This document shows positions 61,299 to 64,000 of a stretch of DNA of 64,000 nucleotides, in pieces. Positions within the stretch are counted from its first letter, which is position 1; each line of letters begins with the position of its first letter. The translations under genes and the position numbers were made by a program. The notes below the pieces were generated by a model. It ran no database searches, was not told where the DNA came from, and saw only the letters and a program-made list of their open reading frames with translations. The stretch is from Pelecanus crispus. Taxonomy: Eukaryota; Chordata; Aves; Pelecaniformes; Pelecanidae. The DNA is taken from NCBI RefSeq assembly GCF_030463565.1, contig NC_134646.1:44883240-44947239 (forward strand), read 5' to 3'.

Positions 61299-61592
61299 TG
61301 CATCTGGAATGGATGTGCATGACAAATGAACGCAGGAGATCGAGCCCAGGACGTGTATTTACTGCCTGTGCACGTTGTAACCTCTTCAGACAGAGGTCTT
61401 GGGAAAACTCACCTTTTTCTCCTGTTGTTGTAACGTTTGTTCTGTGACTTGTGAGAGTAAAATCTTACTGAGTTGAGTTTAAAACTAAAATTCAGTGAGT
61501 TGAGACTTCAGTGCACTTTAAAGAAATTGTTAGTAGACTAGATTCTTCAGAAATGGTTATTAGTGTGGGCTTTGAGTTTTTCCTTTAATTTT

Positions 61593-61650
61593 TATATATA
61601 TATATATATATACACACACACATATATGTACACACATGTGTATGTGTGTT
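61593..61650. repeat. TA/CA/TG compound microsatellite
   Basis: (TA)n followed by (CA)n, then CATATATGTACACACATGTGTATGTGTG. The CA and TG parts are complementary, so the tract can fold on itself. It is likely polymorphic. Confidence 0.9.
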
Positions 61651-63179
61651 TATGGGCAGGAGGAGGTGAGGACACCCTCTTTGCTTCCTACAGGGAGAGG
61701 GAGTTTATTTTTCTTAATATGACATGCCCTAACAATCTTACGAGGAGTGGAACCATTTTGTGAAAGCCACCATGGAAATACATGGGAAGGTGTATGTTTA
61801 TGACTATAAATTCAGTACAATCTACAGTGTCTTTGGCATTTTCCTTTTTAATGTGGATTTGTTTGTTTTTGTCTCCCCTACCTCTTTATGCACAGATTGT
61901 ATGTGGGCTGGCTTTATGTTCAGTTTTTGAACGCTGATAACTTTAGATGATCTACTGAGCTTTTTTTCCCCCTCTATTTCTAAGTCTTGAAATATGTAGG
62001 CAATAAAGATGTTGGCTCATTTCGTTTATGCCCTTGATTCTTTCCAATCTTTCCTGTTAGTTGTTTCTACTCTCTAGACAATGGACTCTCATATACATTT
62101 CTTCAGGAGACCGTACACAAGTTTGTTCAAAAAAATACTTGCCCAAGGCTGCCGTTTTTACAATATACTTTGCTAACCTGCTTTTCTCCTGACATATGTG
62201 ATCTGAAATAATCAAACGACTGACCTTCTCTTCCATTTAGTAACCTTTTTCATATTGCAGATTAACCTCCAATTTACTTATCTGGTTGTTAGATAGACCA
62301 GCTACTCTCTTTTAATGATAATGGAGAATGAGAAGCTGCCAGAGTGTTAGGATGGAAGTGACAGAAAGAAAACATGAAAGAAAGGAAAACGTACAGCCAG
62401 GAGAAGAATAAGGAAAATATATCTCATCAAATATATTTCTGGAACTTCTAAGTCATGTTGCTATCATGTTTCCTATGCTATCTCTTTCATGGTGCTCTAA
62501 TCTGCACCTCTGGCATATATTGTTATCATATTATTATTTTTTTAAATGCATGCTTACTGCAACCTTGCTTCTCTATTCTAATTTATTATAGCGTATTAGC
62601 AAAGCTGCTTTGGAATACCCTGGATTAATGGTGCATTTTAAGCTGTTTTAAAATGACCCCAGGTTAGGTCAATTATTGAAGTAGTGCCAGTGAGGAATAT
62701 TTTATTTTGATTGCAGTAAGCTCTTAGTTTTATGTTAACCGCATCGTACAAACATGACCTGTGGACTTTTAATGTTGTAGTGAATTGAAAATGTGTGAAT
62801 AAAGCATGCTTCATATTTTTATGTAGCAAGCTGAGGCTCCTTGAGAGGAGACTCTAAGCTTGGTTTCTTCTGTTACACATGTGGTCACCTTTTTGTACTA
62901 GTGCTCTGAGAAAGCAGGCTTGTCTTTTGATGTAAAGGGAAAAGTTAGTGAGGTGCAGGTGCTGCTTATGGCATGTTAGGTGTCAGTGCACTCACCCCTC
63001 CTGTATCCCCCCAGCTTAATAGACCCGTGCTGCTACACTCGTACTTGGACAAAACGGTCTCTCTCTTCCTTTGCAGCCTGAAGGTTGAAGGACCGAGTAG
63101 CTCAGGATGTTTTGATGTGGGAACTGTAGCTTGGTGATGTTCTTTGAGCTCCTACCAAAAGCAAGGGGAGATTCTTAGT

Positions 63180-63420
63180 GGGGCTGCCTTGCTTCGCTTC
63201 CCAGCGCTTCGTGGTGTTTTTGATGTCTGCAGCCAGAGACGGGCTTTGCAGAGGACGTCCGAGGAACCGCAGCGCATGTGGGGAGGAGGGCATCAGTTTC
63301 CCCAGGGCACTGCGGACGCGAACAGCGTTGATGCCTGGTAATGCACTGATGCAGGGCTTGGGGTGGCCTCCCTGAATCACATTTGCCATGGCTAGGCGCA
63401 GTGTGGTGTCAAGCAGTGTT
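63180..63420. promoter_or_regulatory. Isolated CpG-rich patch in intron
   Basis: This 240-bp stretch has many CpG dinucleotides (for example GCTTCGCTTC, GACGTCCGAGG, GCGGACGCGAACAGCG) in an otherwise CpG-poor intron. It may be an alternative promoter, an unmethylated enhancer or an unrecognised exon. Overlapping short open frames on both strands are not recognisable. Confidence 0.3.
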
Positions 63421-64000
63421 TAAATGTGAAGTGATGTGGCCATTAAGGTGGTCTGTGAGGTACACCAGGCTGAAAATCATAAGAAGGAAGTGCGTTTTAC
63501 CCCGGCTTTGGAACACGAGTGGCAAATCACTCTTATTTGTGGTGCAGGGAGGCTGGAAGGGTATTGCAAGGAAGTGAAGTTGTTTGTTCGCCAAGTATTT
63601 ATATCTTGTCTTTAGGATTTGCTGTTGATCACTGTCAGATAGTTGGCTAGATGGACCTTTTTGTATGACTTTTATAAAAAAAGTCGTTCTTAAACAAATA
63701 ATGTGTAAGTTAAAGTCATCCATAGTAGCTGCTGATAAGAAGTCAAGTTGTAGAACAGGAGGAGATTTTGAATGAGTTACTGGATGCTGGAGAGTGTTCT
63801 GATAAGCCAGAAAGAATAATAAATGCCACACAGGTTCAGTGCTGCAGCTCCACAAAGAATTTGAGGTGTGGCACACCGAGAAAGCACGCACCTTAGACTA
63901 AGTGTAACTGTAACAATATGCATTTTCCTTTTATAAATGCATGTCTTGGTGCATGAGTTATAATATTTAAGGGAGACTAAAGACACAATTTCAAGATTCT

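Larger units (their letters stand above)
51089..64000 (+). other. GALNTL6 first coding intron (5' part)
   Basis: At least 12.9 kb of intron. I looked for a next exon with the expected stem and early catalytic sequence and saw none, which fits the very large introns of this gene in other vertebrates. Apart from the GC-rich first 300 bp and a CpG-rich patch near 63.2 kb it is AT-rich. No CR1 or LTR copies were found in it. It has T tracts at 54,683-54,708, 56,936-56,954, 57,350-57,383 (T with C), 58,865-58,881 and 60,130-60,145, and one A17 tract at 52,698-52,714. Confidence 0.8.

Noticed and set aside
63409..63891. 160-codon minus-strand frame inside the GALNTL6 intron
   Set aside because: Not similar to a known protein, and it crosses from CpG-rich to AT-rich sequence without coding character.
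1..64000. tRNA, rRNA, CRISPR arrays, operons, phage or plasmid features
   Set aside because: Nothing of this sort was seen; the window is vertebrate nuclear DNA.

Overview
The window looks like nuclear DNA from a bird, probably a neoavian. It is mostly AT-rich, has no dense reading frames, and carries CR1 LINE fragments of three different ages. It also carries four copies of a roughly 560-bp avian endogenous-retrovirus LTR family. No plant, fungal, bacterial or mammalian repeat family was recognised. Species cannot be named from the sequence alone.

Only one protein-coding gene is supported. A GC-rich CpG island at about 49,690-51,390 contains the first coding exon (50,960-51,088, + strand) of GALNTL6, a polypeptide N-acetylgalactosaminyltransferase-like Golgi protein. 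The exon encodes the short basic cytoplasmic tail and the signal-anchor membrane segment, and ends in frame at a strong splice donor. The rest of the window, 51,089-64,000, is the start of a very long first coding intron; no second exon is visible in it. The 5' leader has a (GCC)7 repeat inside a possible upstream ORF with a poly-alanine stretch.

Positions 1-49,690 read as a gene desert upstream of GALNTL6. This agrees with the large gene-poor interval on the 5' side of this gene in other vertebrates (prior knowledge). What can be named there is mobile: LTRs at 3,154-3,619 (truncated), 4,649-5,205 (complete), 26,575-26,796 (truncated) and 42,422-42,980 (complete, with a 5-bp target-site duplication), and CR1 copies at 5,620-5,880, 30,862-32,213 and 48,276-49,146. 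The 30.9-kb CR1 keeps a 265-codon stretch of reverse transcriptase, but its catalytic FADD box is destroyed and a stop codon truncates it.

The most interesting non-gene signals are four. A 117-bp block is exactly identical between two otherwise well-diverged LTRs 1.5 kb apart. A 50-bp imperfect inverted repeat abuts the breakpoint of a truncated LTR. A roughly 90-bp sequence is duplicated 1.3 kb apart in the desert. A poly-alanine upstream ORF lies in the GALNTL6 leader. No undescribed multi-gene system was found, and most of the open frames in the window are chance or compositional.
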